A stretch of 64,000 nt of DNA from Clostridium sp. 'White wine YQ' (lineage in GTDB: Bacteria > Bacillota > Clostridia > Clostridiales > Clostridiaceae). Below the pieces are notes generated by a model. It was not told the DNA's origin. It did not search any database and saw only the letters and a program-made list of their open reading frames with translations. Of this stretch, positions 43,019-51,820 are shown piece after piece; within the stretch, counting starts at the first letter, position 1, and the number at the start of each line of letters is the position of its first letter. Location of the stretch: positions 1,782,082-1,846,081 of the forward strand of contig NZ_JAQYUU010000001.1 of assembly GCF_028728205.1 (NCBI RefSeq), read 5' to 3'. The translations under genes and the position numbers were made by a program.

Positions 43019-43942
43019 TTATTCATAAACTCCAATAATTTCCTTAGCTTTTATTATAAATTCATCTCTTAATTCTTCTGGTTCAAGTATCTTAATTTTG
43101 TTACTGTAGCTTAGAAGTATTCCCTTCCACCCTATTTCAGTACTTGGTATTCTAAAGCTCAATATAAAATCCTTATTTTCAAGTTCTTCAATATTTCCCT
43201 TTGGAAAATATTCCTCTATTGAAACACGTATTTCTTTTTTGCAGAGTATTTTTACATCCATATAAATTCTATTATCCTGCTTTTCATACTCCTCTAATAA
43301 TTTATTAATGTTTTCATGCTTTATAGAAAAGAAACCTGTTATTTCTTTTAGATTTCTCATTCTCACTAACTTATATAATCTATAATCTTTTTTATCTCTA
43401 GAGTATCCAAACATATACCAGGAATACCATTTAAATATTATTGCTAAAGGCTCAACTAACTTTAAAGATTTATCCCCATAGGAGTTTGTATATTTAAATT
43501 CTATAATACGTTCTTCTTTTATTGCATTATCAATTATTTTCACGTATTCATCTACGTAGTTACCTTCTCTAGAGGTGCTAAGATCTAGCTTTATTTGGGG
43601 TTTAATATCTACATTTCTCTTAGTTATGCTTAATAATTTTTCTAAAGTATCTTCAAGTTTATCATTTCTATAGGCTGATTTCATTCCCTCTAAGGCTGTA
43701 GTAATATATTGATAATCCTCCGAACTCGTTATCTGTTTTTCTAATCTAAAGGTATCCTCAATTGAATATCCACCATTTACTCCATGTAATGAAATAATAG
43801 GTATTCCAGCTAAGCATAAACTCTCAATGTCTCGTTGTATTGTTCTCGTTGAAACTTCGAATTTCTTTGCTAATATGGTTGCACTTACAGTATTATGATT
43901 TAATAAGTATATGACAATTCCAAGTAATCTATCTATTTTCAT
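43019..43942 (-). CDS. YafY-type HTH/WYL-domain regulator
   Basis: The 307-residue protein has an N-terminal HTH_11 winged helix (ILAKKFEVSTRTIQRDIESLC, residues 24-44) and a WYL domain (about 140-220: IEFKYTNSYGDKSLKLVEPLAIIFKW, WYMFGYSRDKKDYRLYKLVRM). A C-terminal WCX extension follows. WYL domains sense nucleotide-type or other ligands. It may control the GNAT gene downstream, which is inference. The ribosome site (AAAGAG) is weak. Confidence 0.85.
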   Translation of the reverse strand: MKIDRLLGIVIYLLNHNTVSATILAKKFEVSTRTIQRDIESLCLAGIPIISLHGVNGGYSIEDTFRLEKQITSSEDYQYITTALEGMKSAYRNDKLEDTLEKLLSITKRNVDIKPQIKLDLSTSREGNYVDEYVKIIDNAIKEERIIEFKYTNSYGDKSLKLVEPLAIIFKWYSWYMFGYSRDKKDYRLYKLVRMRNLKEITGFFSIKHENINKLLEEYEKQDNRIYMDVKILCKKEIRVSIEEYFPKGNIEELENKDFILSFRIPSTEIGWKGILLSYSNKIKILEPEELRDEFIIKAKEIIGVYE

Positions 43943-43990
43943 ATTTTCACTCTTTCACATAATATTTATGTAAATTATACCATAAATAAA

Positions 43991-44030
43991 AGGACGCTTT
44001 GTCTACATATTAATGCAAACAAAACGTCCT
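43991..44030. terminator. Terminator hairpin (AGGACGCTTTGT family)
   Basis: AGGACGCTTTGT pairs with ACAAAACGTCCT over 12 bases with one wobble. It follows the flavoprotein gene on the minus strand. Confidence 0.75.
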
Positions 44031-44033
44031 ATT

Positions 44034-44051
44034 GGTTATCTATAGATAACC
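44034..44051. repeat. Perfect 18-bp palindrome
   Basis: GGTTATCTATAGATAACC reads the same on both strands. It lies between the terminator and the end of the flavoprotein gene; its role is unknown. Confidence 0.6.
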
Positions 44052-44075
44052 AACTTCAACTATTGATTATCGATA

Positions 44076-44711
44076 CTATCTTATAAAGTTTGTAAATACT
44101 TTATTTTCTCTTTTACTCTCTTCTAACGTATCTTTTCCTGCTTCAGAAATCTTTAATAGTAGTGCCATATTCTTTCCCAGTACTCTCATGATTTGCATTC
44201 CTTCTTCATCTTGAGTAGCTTCTCCTGGTGCTGTGCCATGTACCACATTCCAATAGTTTGATGAAGGCATTAACATTTCTGAGTAGTTAAGATAGTTATT
44301 TAACTGATTAAATACTGGAACTCCTCCTGATCTTCTTACTGCAACAACGCTTGCCCCTACTTTATGTCTAAGCATTCCATTATTAACTGATGTTACATAA
44401 AATGCACGATCTAAGAAGGATTTCATAGTTCCCGCTATTGCTGAATAATGTGTAGGAGAACCTATAATTATTCCATCTGCTTCCTTCATTTTTTGAATCC
44501 ATTCATTAACTTGGTCATTTTGAACTACGCATTTCTCATTCATATTTCTCGCGCAGCCACCACAAGCTAAACATCCACGTATTACTTTATTTCCTACATG
44601 GACAATCTCCACCTCTATATTTTCCTTTTCTAATTCTTTTGCTACAGCTTTTATTGCCTCATAAGTATTTCCATTTTCTCTTGGGCTTCCATTAAATGCA
44701 ACAACTTTCAT
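44076..44711 (-). CDS. Flavodoxin-fold NAD(P)H-dependent FMN reductase (iron-sulfur flavoprotein type)
   Basis: The 211-residue protein starts with the FMN-phosphate loop FNGSPRENGNT and has GIIIGSPTHYSAIAGTMKSFLDRA. A compact Cys motif (CLACGGCARNMNEKC, about residues 47-61) may bind an iron-sulfur cluster, as in archaeal and clostridial iron-sulfur flavoproteins. It likely reduces quinones or other electrophiles. Its promoter carries the same 16-bp motif as the VOC-MBL-AKR operon, and an HxlR gene diverges from it. GGAGG precedes the ATG. Confidence 0.88.
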   Translation of the reverse strand: MKVVAFNGSPRENGNTYEAIKAVAKELEKENIEVEIVHVGNKVIRGCLACGGCARNMNEKCVVQNDQVNEWIQKMKEADGIIIGSPTHYSAIAGTMKSFLDRAFYVTSVNNGMLRHKVGASVVAVRRSGGVPVFNQLNNYLNYSEMLMPSSNYWNVVHGTAPGEATQDEEGMQIMRVLGKNMALLLKISEAGKDTLEESKRENKVFTNFIR

Positions 44712-44746
44712 AAATATATACCTCCAATATTTTTGTTCATGTGCTC

Positions 44747-44787
44747 ATTATATGACTCCATATACTAACCCACAAGTACGCACTTTT
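44747..44787 (-). promoter_or_regulatory. Flavoprotein promoter with shared 16-bp motif
   Basis: TTGTGG (44775-44770), a 17-base spacer and TATAAT (44752-44747) form the promoter. AAAAGTGCGTACTTGT (44787-44772) overlaps the -35 box, exactly as in the promoter at 24658-24698. Confidence 0.75.
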
Positions 44788-44796
44788 TTGTTAGTC

Positions 44797-44814
44797 TCTT
44801 ACTTTTTGGTAAGA
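44797..44814. promoter_or_regulatory. Inverted repeat near the hxlR gene
   Basis: TCTTAC-N6-GTAAGA is a perfect six-base inverted repeat between the two divergent genes. It is a possible HxlR-type binding site, perhaps for autoregulation. Confidence 0.4.
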
Positions 44815-44901
44815 TTTATTGTGTTATTTATCATTATCTTATATTATTAAATTGAAAATATTTTTAGCTTTAAATAAATCAATCTAAAGGATGGTACTTA
44901 A

Positions 44902-45243
44902 ATGATAGAATTTAATGGTAGAGAATATATATGTTTATTAGATTTTGCTATGGATTTAATTAGAGGTAAATGGAAGGCTGTTTTACTATGCCATCTATAT
45001 AATGGACCTAGAAGATTCTTAGAACTTCAAAGAATAACTAGCGGAATAAGTCAAAAGGTCTTAAACGAAAAGCTTAAAGAACTTGAAAATGATGGACTAA
45101 TAGACAAGGAAGTTTTTGCTGAGATCCCACCTAAGGTTGAGTACTTCCTAACTTCTAAAGGAAAAGACTTAACTAGCATTATTAAGGAAATTGAGGGTTG
45201 GTCAATAAAGTATTATCCCGAATTAGATAATAAATGTGAATAG
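44902..45243 (+). CDS. HxlR-family regulator
   Basis: The 113-residue winged-helix protein fits HxlR: FAMDLIRGKWKAVLLCHLYNGPRRFLELQR, ISQKVLNEKLKELENDGLI and PPKVEYFLTSKGKDL. One Cys (CLLDF near residue 10, or CHLY near 33) could sense electrophiles, as in related regulators. It diverges from the flavoprotein gene. I infer that it controls that gene and the VOC operon through the shared motif. AAAGGATGG precedes the ATG. Confidence 0.9.
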   Translation: MIEFNGREYICLLDFAMDLIRGKWKAVLLCHLYNGPRRFLELQRITSGISQKVLNEKLKELENDGLIDKEVFAEIPPKVEYFLTSKGKDLTSIIKEIEGWSIKYYPELDNKCE

Positions 45244-45270
45244 AGACGTTTTATTTAATAAAACGTCTCT
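45242..45270. terminator. Bidirectional terminator (AGACGTTTTATT family)
   Basis: AGAGACGTTTTATT and AATAAAACGTCTCT form a 14-bp perfect stem with almost no loop, between the convergent hxlR and vanS-like genes. Confidence 0.8.
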
Positions 45271-45275
45271 AAAAG

Positions 45276-46391
45276 TTATATTAATGGTAACTTAACTTCA
45301 AATATAGTCTTTTCATTATCGCTATAAGCTGTTATAGTTCCTCCATGTAATTCAATTATGTTTTTGGTTATAGCAAGCCCGAGTCCTGATCCTCCTATTT
45401 TACTATTTCTTGATTTTTCTACTCTATAGAATCTATCAAATATATATGGTAAATCAATTGGAGATATTGCTTGCCCGTAGTTAATTACTTGAACCACAGC
45501 CTTATCCTCTTCTAATTTTGTAACTACATCAACATATAACCCATCTTTTCCATACTTAATTGCATTTGTAAGTAAATTTTCAAAGGCTCTAACTAGTTTT
45601 CCAGAATCAGCATCTACTATTAATTTATCTTCTGAAAACCTAACTCTTGATTGCATTTTTGCATTTTTAAACTGATATTCAAAATATGCAACTACCTGCC
45701 CTAGTAACTCTACTAAATTTATTTCTTCTTTTTCTAAATTAATGGTATTGTTTTGCATTTTAGTAAGTTCAAATAAATCATTTATAAGTAAATTTAGTCC
45801 TTTGGCTTTCTCATAGGCTATGTTAGCATAGTATCTTAGTTTTAATTCATCCTTATATTTATCGCTATCAATAATTTCTAAGTATCCTATTATTGAAGTT
45901 AATGGAGTTCTTAAATCATGAGATACATTGGTTATTAAATCACTTTTAGTCTGTTGAGCTTTTCTTTCTTCAATTGTTATTTCCTTTAATTGCTTCGATA
46001 TGCTGTTAATATTATTTACTAAATTTTTAAAATCCCCACTAGAATTAACTGTAATCAGTCTATCTAGATCTCCATTTGCCATTGTTTCTGTTTCATCTAT
46101 TATAGCTGCTAAGCTCCTATTTTTTCTATAGGTTATAATAAAATAAGTTACTGCAAATACAATTATACCCAAAAATATTTTAGTATTTTCTCTAAACAAG
46201 ATATATCTAAGATATGCCCATATATCCCAAATGCTAAGTTTACCTTCATTTGTTACGTTATTATACGATAAAATCACTATTTTTCTAGTTATTCCGTATA
46301 TAATATATGTTATTAACGCCGATATACCAATATCAGCTAAGGATAATAAATAATGTTTATATAATCTACTATTTCTCAATTTTATATCCAA
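45276..46391 (-). CDS. VanS-type sensor histidine kinase
   Basis: The 371-residue kinase has two membrane helices (about 13-33 and 74-91), a HAMP region, HisKA with the phospho-His in NVSHDLRTPLTSIIGYLE, and an ATPase domain (NLLTNAIKYGK, GGSGLGLAITKN). It overlaps the end of the regulator gene by 23 bases and seems to start at a TTG (46391), suggesting translational coupling. It pairs with the OmpR-type regulator upstream. The nearby vanY-type peptidase suggests it watches the cell wall. Confidence 0.88.
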   Translation of the reverse strand: MDIKLRNSRLYKHYLLSLADIGISALITYIIYGITRKIVILSYNNVTNEGKLSIWDIWAYLRYILFRENTKIFLGIIVFAVTYFIITYRKNRSLAAIIDETETMANGDLDRLITVNSSGDFKNLVNNINSISKQLKEITIEERKAQQTKSDLITNVSHDLRTPLTSIIGYLEIIDSDKYKDELKLRYYANIAYEKAKGLNLLINDLFELTKMQNNTINLEKEEINLVELLGQVVAYFEYQFKNAKMQSRVRFSEDKLIVDADSGKLVRAFENLLTNAIKYGKDGLYVDVVTKLEEDKAVVQVINYGQAISPIDLPYIFDRFYRVEKSRNSKIGGSGLGLAITKNIIELHGGTITAYSDNEKTIFEVKLPLI

Positions 46392-47064
46392 CTCCCCATA
46401 CAGTGTGAATTACTTTATTTCCTTCCATATTCTGCTCTAATTTATCCCTTAGCCTACTCATATGTACCATTACTGTATTATTAGACTGAAAGTATTTTTC
46501 TTTCCATACCTTTTCGAATATCTCTTCTGCGCTAAATACCCTTCCTCTATTAGTAGCTAAAAGATATAGGATTTCAAATTCTCTTGCTGTTAGTGATATT
46601 TCTTCTCCAGCTTCATTGGTTACCTTATGCTTACTCTTATCTATAATCATAGATTCAATTCTAATTATATCCTCTTCAGTCTGCATTTTAGCGTTAAAGA
46701 AATATGCTCTTCTAAGTAATGCTCTTACTCTAACAATTAGTTCTAAATGATTAAATGGCTTACAAACATAATCATCTGCACCAGTCATAATTCCTTGAAT
46801 TCTATCCATATCTTCAACCTTCGCACTTAACATTAAAATTGGCATATTATATTTTTCTCTAACACGTTTGCATACCTCAAGTCCATCCATTCCAGGCATC
46901 ATTATATCCAATACTAATAAATCTATTTTTTCTCTAATTAATATTTCTAAAGCCTCTACACCGTTACTTGCTTTAAGAACATTAAAACCTTCATTTGTAA
47001 GATTTATTTCTAATAAATTTCTTATTTCTTTTTCATCATCTACCACAAGAATATTGTTATTCAT
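46369..47064 (-). CDS. VanR-type OmpR-family response regulator
   Basis: The protein of about 231 residues has a receiver domain (ILVVDDEKEIR, phospho-acceptor Asp in LLVLDIMMPGMDG, KPFNHLEL) and an OmpR winged helix (LTAREFEILYLLATNRG, VMVHMSRLRDKLE, VWGVGYKIEK). The ATG at 47064 has GGAGGG six bases upstream. It lies between the VanY-like and VanS-like genes on one strand. A VanR-box-like sequence stands before vanY at 47880-47891. Confidence 0.9.
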   Translation of the reverse strand: MNNNILVVDDEKEIRNLLEINLTNEGFNVLKASNGVEALEILIREKIDLLVLDIMMPGMDGLEVCKRVREKYNMPILMLSAKVEDMDRIQGIMTGADDYVCKPFNHLELIVRVRALLRRAYFFNAKMQTEEDIIRIESMIIDKSKHKVTNEAGEEISLTAREFEILYLLATNRGRVFSAEEIFEKVWKEKYFQSNNTVMVHMSRLRDKLEQNMEGNKVIHTVWGVGYKIEK

Positions 47065-47092
47065 TTTACCCTCCAACTTTGATAATGTATAA

Positions 47093-47803
47093 TTATTTTT
47101 CCAAATATTCTTCTAATGTAATTCCCTTATCATGAATATATTTAGCTGCATCTTTTCCAACATATCTAATATGCCATGGTTCATACTCAATACCTGTAAT
47201 ATATTTCTTTCCATAAGGATATCTTATTATAAATCCAAACTTATAACAATTCTTATCAAGCCAAATTGCTTCTTTTGTTCCCTTTACAAAGCTTTGCTTC
47301 TGATTTGTTACATCTATGCATAATCCGGTTTGATGTTCACTGGAACCTGGTCTTGCTACATATGAATCTGCTATGTTTTCTCCTTGTGATTTCACTCTGC
47401 TGTTATATGTGTTTTCCTGGGATTTATAAGATCTATATCCTGAATTACCAAGAAGGATTATGCCATCTTTTCTTGCTTCCTTAAATAATTCTTCTAGTGG
47501 CTCTTTAACAATCTTAGCAATGTGCTTTTCCTCATTACTTGTCCCTTGAACAAATGTTATATTTGGGATAGTTAAATCCTTAGGCTGAAAGTTTTTATCC
47601 AGTTCATTTTCTTCATTAACTAATACTAGTTTATCATCTTCAGTATTATTTTCTAGGGTTTCTACTTTATTTTCTTTACTAAAATTCGATACACTTTCCT
47701 TTATATCTGCACCTTTAGGATCTGATTCTTTATGCTCAAACATGTACCAAAACCCACAAATTATAATTACTAATACTATAAATCTTTTAATTACTTTTTT
47801 CAT
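47093..47803 (-). CDS. vanY: VanY-type D,D-carboxypeptidase, membrane anchored
   Basis: The 236-residue zinc peptidase has one N-terminal membrane helix (FIVLVIIICGFWYMF). The M15 motifs are SGYRSYKSQ, the zinc ligands in SSEHQTGLCIDV (His and Asp) and EPWHIRYVG (final His). It removes the terminal D-Ala from peptidoglycan precursors. No vanH, ligase or vanX genes are nearby, so this is not a resistance cluster. It is first of a three-gene group with vanR and vanS types. GAGGAG precedes the ATG. Confidence 0.9.
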   Translation of the reverse strand: MKKVIKRFIVLVIIICGFWYMFEHKESDPKGADIKESVSNFSKENKVETLENNTEDDKLVLVNEENELDKNFQPKDLTIPNITFVQGTSNEEKHIAKIVKEPLEELFKEARKDGIILLGNSGYRSYKSQENTYNSRVKSQGENIADSYVARPGSSEHQTGLCIDVTNQKQSFVKGTKEAIWLDKNCYKFGFIIRYPYGKKYITGIEYEPWHIRYVGKDAAKYIHDKGITLEEYLEK

Positions 47804-47879
47804 GTCTTACTCCTCTTTTTCTGAACTCGTATTTTCTAATGAATTCATTGTAGAAGAGAGACTTTACATCCCTTATAAG

Positions 47880-47891
47880 AAATTCTTACGA
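47880..47891 (-). promoter_or_regulatory. Putative VanR box upstream of vanY
   Basis: TCGTAAGAATTT (minus strand) matches the VanR-box pattern TCGTANGAAANT, as I recall it, at 11 of 12 positions. It is about 80 bases before the vanY start. A TACAAT -10 box lies between and the -35 box is poor, as expected for an activated promoter. Confidence 0.45.
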
Positions 47892-48100
47892 AATCTTAAG
47901 TTTGAAATAAATCAATAATCAAATAATAGCTCTTCCAAAATTGTCACAATATTCTTGAAATTTATAGTAAATTATTGAATATTATGGTAAAATATTTTAA
48001 ACTACATAACATTACTAAAATTTATCATTTAATTTCATTCTCAACTTTTATCTGCTTAAATCAACGGTGTAGAAATTTGATTTTAGTAGGAGGATTTGGT

Positions 48101-48124
48101 ATGAATTACACGGGATTTACCTAG
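48101..48124 (+). CDS. Possible seven-residue leader peptide
   Basis: ATG-AAT-TAC-ACG-GGA-TTT-ACC-TAG (MNYTGFT) is preceded by AGGAGG at an ideal seven-base spacing. It ends 54 bases before the glucanase start. It lies in the 375-base gap 47804-48178, otherwise AT-rich without clear structure. Chance or an upstream translation-control peptide are both possible. Confidence 0.35.
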   Translation: MNYTGFT

Positions 48125-48178
48125 TTTGTGAAATATACTTTTTTTCATAAGTTTATGAAAATTTTAGGAGGGTATGTA

Positions 48179-49936
48179 ATGTTTAAAAAAGCTTTAAGAC
48201 TATGTTTAGTTTTCGTATTTCTTTGTACAACCATGTTTAAAATTAATGTTCATGCAGCCGACTATACTTATGGTGTAGATGTCTCAGGTTCTACTGCTAC
48301 AATATGGTTTAAATCTACTGTAAATACTTCCTGGGTTGATGTTCATTATAAAGTTAATTCAGGAGCTCAGCAAAATCTTAGAATGACTTATAATAGCAGT
48401 GCTTCAAGGTATGAGCAAACTGTTACAGTGGCATATGGTAATATCATCGATTACTCTTTCACTTATAACAATGGAACTCCTGCTTATGATACAAGCTGGT
48501 ATAGTTATACTGTTGGCTCGTCTACTAATCCAACTACCGGAGTTACCTTCTATCAAGATATATCTTATGGTGGTGCATCAAAGACTTTAAGTTTAGGGAA
48601 TTATACTCTATCACAGTTAAATGCAGCTGGAATCCCTGATAACTGGATGTCTTCATTAAAAATTCCAAGTGGATGGACTGTTGAAGTATATGATGGAGAT
48701 AATTTTACTGGAACAAAATGGTCCTATACCTCAAGTTCAGATTGGGTTGGAACTGATGCAAATGATAAAATGACTTCTGTGAAGATTTACACAGGTTCCT
48801 CTTCTACTGAACCTCCACAAAAATCCGGATTTGTAACCCTACAAGTTAAGAATAATACCAATGGTAAATATTCAGATAATCAGATTTACTGGGCAATTGT
48901 TGGACAAGACCCTGTAACTAAGCAATTTGTTCATGTTGATTTAAATGGAAATCTTATTCCTATGTCACTAAGTGATAATGATGCAGCAGGTCACTTAACT
49001 AAAACTACCCCAGATGGTACTTTTAACTACACAAATTACTTCACCAAAGTGAGTGATCGAAATTATGCATTTGTTCCAAAAATGATAGGTGCAAGAATGT
49101 ATATAAGCTATGGCGAGCCTCTTTATATAAGAATTAATCAAGCAGCTGACGGATTAATCGGCTATGCTGGACCTAACCTAGCAAACACATCAGACCCAAA
49201 TAAAGGCATTATGTTTGAATGGTCTGAATTTGCATGGACTAGTAGTGGTTTTTGGATTAATAATACAAGAGTTGATCAATTCTGCTTCCCATATAATATA
49301 CAATTAGTTGGCCAAAGTGGATATAATAGGACAAATGGTGATATTGGAACAAGAGCAGAACTTATGAGTGCTTTCCAGAATTTTGTACCAAATGAATTTA
49401 AGTCACTAGTTCATTCTGATAGAATTTATGCTCCCGCATCTGGGCTTGGTACTTTTGCAGCATCAAAAGCAAATGCTCACTATTTTGATAGTTATATTAA
49501 TGATGTTTATAACTACTATACAACTCACGAATTAACCTTTAATTGTGACCGAGGAACTTATAGTGGTCATGTTGTAGGTACCGATTTTGTATTTAATAAA
49601 AATGGTGGAGCTTATAATCTTTATATCCATGGAAAACCTACGACTCAAGAAGTATTGTTAGGTAATGGTATATTAGATGGGGGAAATGATGATGAAAAAG
49701 CAATTAAGACTCAAATATGTGCAGCATTTAATAGACATGTAATGCTTGATCCTGCACATTGGAATAACTCAAGCTACTTCTATCAAGCAGCTCCTGCAAA
49801 TTACTATGCAGCTTTTTGGCATCAACATTCTTATGAAAACAGAGCATATGGTTTCTGCTATGATGATGCATTTGACTTTAGTAGCACACTTCAAGTAACA
49901 GATCCTAAGTATGCAATAATTAATGTAGGCTGGTAA
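48179..49936 (+). CDS. Secreted GH64 beta-1,3-glucanase with crystallin-like domain
   Basis: The protein has about 585 residues. A signal peptide ends in VHA-A (about 25), followed by a CBM56-like beta-sandwich (27-108). A beta/gamma-crystallin-like domain comes next (about 115-205: VTFYQDISYGGASKTLSLGNY, WTVEVYDGDNFTG). The GH64 thaumatin-like catalytic domain covers about 215-585, with YISYGEPLYIRI, FEWSEFAW, NTRVDQFCFPYNIQLVG and AFNRHVMLD. GH64 enzymes release laminaripentaose from beta-1,3-glucan. The acidic residues in EWSEF and RVDQF fit the catalytic pair. AGGAGGG precedes the ATG. Confidence 0.88.
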   Translation: MFKKALRLCLVFVFLCTTMFKINVHAADYTYGVDVSGSTATIWFKSTVNTSWVDVHYKVNSGAQQNLRMTYNSSASRYEQTVTVAYGNIIDYSFTYNNGTPAYDTSWYSYTVGSSTNPTTGVTFYQDISYGGASKTLSLGNYTLSQLNAAGIPDNWMSSLKIPSGWTVEVYDGDNFTGTKWSYTSSSDWVGTDANDKMTSVKIYTGSSSTEPPQKSGFVTLQVKNNTNGKYSDNQIYWAIVGQDPVTKQFVHVDLNGNLIPMSLSDNDAAGHLTKTTPDGTFNYTNYFTKVSDRNYAFVPKMIGARMYISYGEPLYIRINQAADGLIGYAGPNLANTSDPNKGIMFEWSEFAWTSSGFWINNTRVDQFCFPYNIQLVGQSGYNRTNGDIGTRAELMSAFQNFVPNEFKSLVHSDRIYAPASGLGTFAASKANAHYFDSYINDVYNYYTTHELTFNCDRGTYSGHVVGTDFVFNKNGGAYNLYIHGKPTTQEVLLGNGILDGGNDDEKAIKTQICAAFNRHVMLDPAHWNNSSYFYQAAPANYYAAFWHQHSYENRAYGFCYDDAFDFSSTLQVTDPKYAIINVGW

Positions 49937-49946
49937 TAAAATAAAT

Positions 49947-49984
49947 GGACATTTTGTTTGTCATTTAAGACAAACAAAATGTCC
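49947..49984. terminator. Bidirectional terminator (GGACATTTTGTTTGTC family)
   Basis: GGACATTTTGTTTGTC and GACAAACAAAATGTCC form a perfect 16-bp stem with a six-base loop between the glucanase and serS. Confidence 0.9.
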
Positions 49985-50005
49985 TTCTTTATTCTTATAA
50001 TTTTA

Positions 50006-51283
50006 TTATTTAATTACAGTCATTCCACCCATATATGGTTGTAATGCAACTGGAATGTTTACTGAGCCATCTTCATTTAAGTTATTTTCTAAGAAAGCTA
50101 TAAGCATTCTTGGTGGAGCAACTACTGTATTATTTAATGTGTGTGCAAAGTACTTACCATTATCACCATCTACACGTATTTTTAATCTACGTGCTTGAGC
50201 ATCACCTAAGTTTGAACAACTTCCTACTTCAAAATATTTCTTTTGTCTTGGAGACCAAGCTTCTACGTCAACTGATTTAACCTTTAAGTCTGCTAAATCC
50301 CCTGAACAACATTCTAAAGTTCTAACTGGTATATCTAATGAACGGAATAAATCTACTGTATCCTTCCATAGCTTATCATACCACTTCATGCTGTCTTCTG
50401 GTTTACATACAACAATCATTTCTTGTTTTTCAAATTGGTGAATTCTATATACTCCTCTTTCTTCTATACCATGTGCTCCTTTTTCTTTTCTAAAGCAAGG
50501 AGAATAACTAGTTAAAGTATGAGGTAATGAACTTTCTGGTAATATTGTATCGATATATTTACCTATCATTGAATGCTCACTAGTACCGATTAAATATAAA
50601 TCTTCTCCTTCAATCTTATACATCATTGCATCCATTTCAGCAAAACTCATAACACCAGTTACAACTTCGCTTCTAATCATGAAAGGTGGTATACAATATG
50701 TGAATCCTCTATCTATCATAAAATCTCTTGCGTAAGAAATTACTGCTGAGTGAAGTCTTGCTATATTACCCATTAAGTAATAGAATCCGCTTCCAGCAAC
50801 CTTTCTTGCACTGTCTAAGTCTATTCCACTTAACTTTTCCATAATTTCAGTATGGTATGGAATTTCAAATTCTGGTACCTTTGGCTCTCCAAACTTTTCT
50901 AATTCTACATTTTCACTATCATCTTTTCCTATTGGAACACTTGGATCGATTATGTTTGGTATTACCATCATAATCTCTTTAACTTTTTTATCTAATTCAC
51001 TTTCTTTCGTTGCAAGTTCAGCTAAGTGTTCAGATTCAGCATTAACTTTCTTCTTAAGTTCTTCTGCTTCCTCTCTCTTACCTTGTGCCATTAATCCGCC
51101 AATCTGCTTAGAAATCTTGTTTCTATCAGCTCTTAATGCCTCTGCCTCTTGCTTTGCATTTCTAAGCTCAATATCTAAAGCAATTACTTCATCAACTAAT
51201 CCAAGTTTACTCTCTTGGAATTTATTTTTTATATTTTGCTTTACTATCTCTGGATTTTCTCTTACAAATTTTAAATCTAACAT
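50006..51283 (-). CDS. serS: Seryl-tRNA synthetase
   Basis: The 425-residue class II enzyme starts MLDLKFVRENPEIVKQNIK and has the N-terminal coiled-coil arm (about 30-105) that grips the long variable arm of tRNA-Ser. The class II motifs are present: FRKEKGAHGIEERGVYRIHQFEK and NNTVVAPPRMLIAFLENN. It charges tRNA-Ser in the cytoplasm. A T-box leader lies directly upstream, so it is induced when uncharged tRNA-Ser rises. AGGAGGA precedes the ATG. Confidence 0.98.
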   Translation of the reverse strand: MLDLKFVRENPEIVKQNIKNKFQESKLGLVDEVIALDIELRNAKQEAEALRADRNKISKQIGGLMAQGKREEAEELKKKVNAESEHLAELATKESELDKKVKEIMMVIPNIIDPSVPIGKDDSENVELEKFGEPKVPEFEIPYHTEIMEKLSGIDLDSARKVAGSGFYYLMGNIARLHSAVISYARDFMIDRGFTYCIPPFMIRSEVVTGVMSFAEMDAMMYKIEGEDLYLIGTSEHSMIGKYIDTILPESSLPHTLTSYSPCFRKEKGAHGIEERGVYRIHQFEKQEMIVVCKPEDSMKWYDKLWKDTVDLFRSLDIPVRTLECCSGDLADLKVKSVDVEAWSPRQKKYFEVGSCSNLGDAQARRLKIRVDGDNGKYFAHTLNNTVVAPPRMLIAFLENNLNEDGSVNIPVALQPYMGGMTVIK

Positions 51284-51332
51284 GCTCTTCCTCCTAAATA
51301 AAATATATAATAATTACTTTTGAAAAATAAAA

Positions 51333-51545
51333 AAACTCCATCCCATATAATAATGGGACGGAGATAATCCGCGTTGCCACCCAAATTGCTGGATAAAATT
51401 ATAGCCAGCCGCTCAACAAAGTAGGATAAAGGGTACTAACCTTTCGATTCATCATCGACAGCTCCAAAAGTGGAAAGATTTAACCTTTCACCGATTCGCA
51501 CCAACCATCGGCTCTCTTAAGAAATTTATAAATCGTAGTTTTTAT
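51333..51545 (-). ncRNA. T-box riboswitch of serS
   Basis: On the minus strand the leader has the distal stem I pattern AGAGAGCCGATGGTTGG and the T-box proper GGGTGGCAACGCGG (51382-51369). A terminator CTCCGTCCCAT/ATGGGATGGAG with a T-run follows (51362-51335). The antiterminator bulge reads UGGC, whose variable C fits the discriminator G of tRNA-Ser. An AGC triplet (51463-51461) is a candidate specifier codon; UCC nearby is an alternative. The rest of the gap up to 51820 shows nothing clear. Confidence 0.93.
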
Positions 51546-51820
51546 CATCGCTGTTTATATTTCATTATGCTTAATTATATATTTTTTTATACTTAATTTC
51601 AAGTATAAACTAACTTTAGTTTTTTTAACCATAAATAAATTATAAAATACTTTAAATATTAATTGCCTATATTTAAACTTCACCTTATAATAAATTTTAT
51701 TGAAATATAGTCGATATTATATATAGTACAAAAAAGCGTTGTTAATATTTGAAATTTTGACATAGAATAAAAAGTTTTACTTTTTAGATTTCATTTTACA
51801 ATACATATAGAGGTGATTAC

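Noticed and set aside
45276..47803. Vancomycin resistance cluster
   Set aside because: Only vanY, vanR and vanS types are present; no vanH, D-Ala-D-Lac or D-Ala-D-Ser ligase, or vanX.
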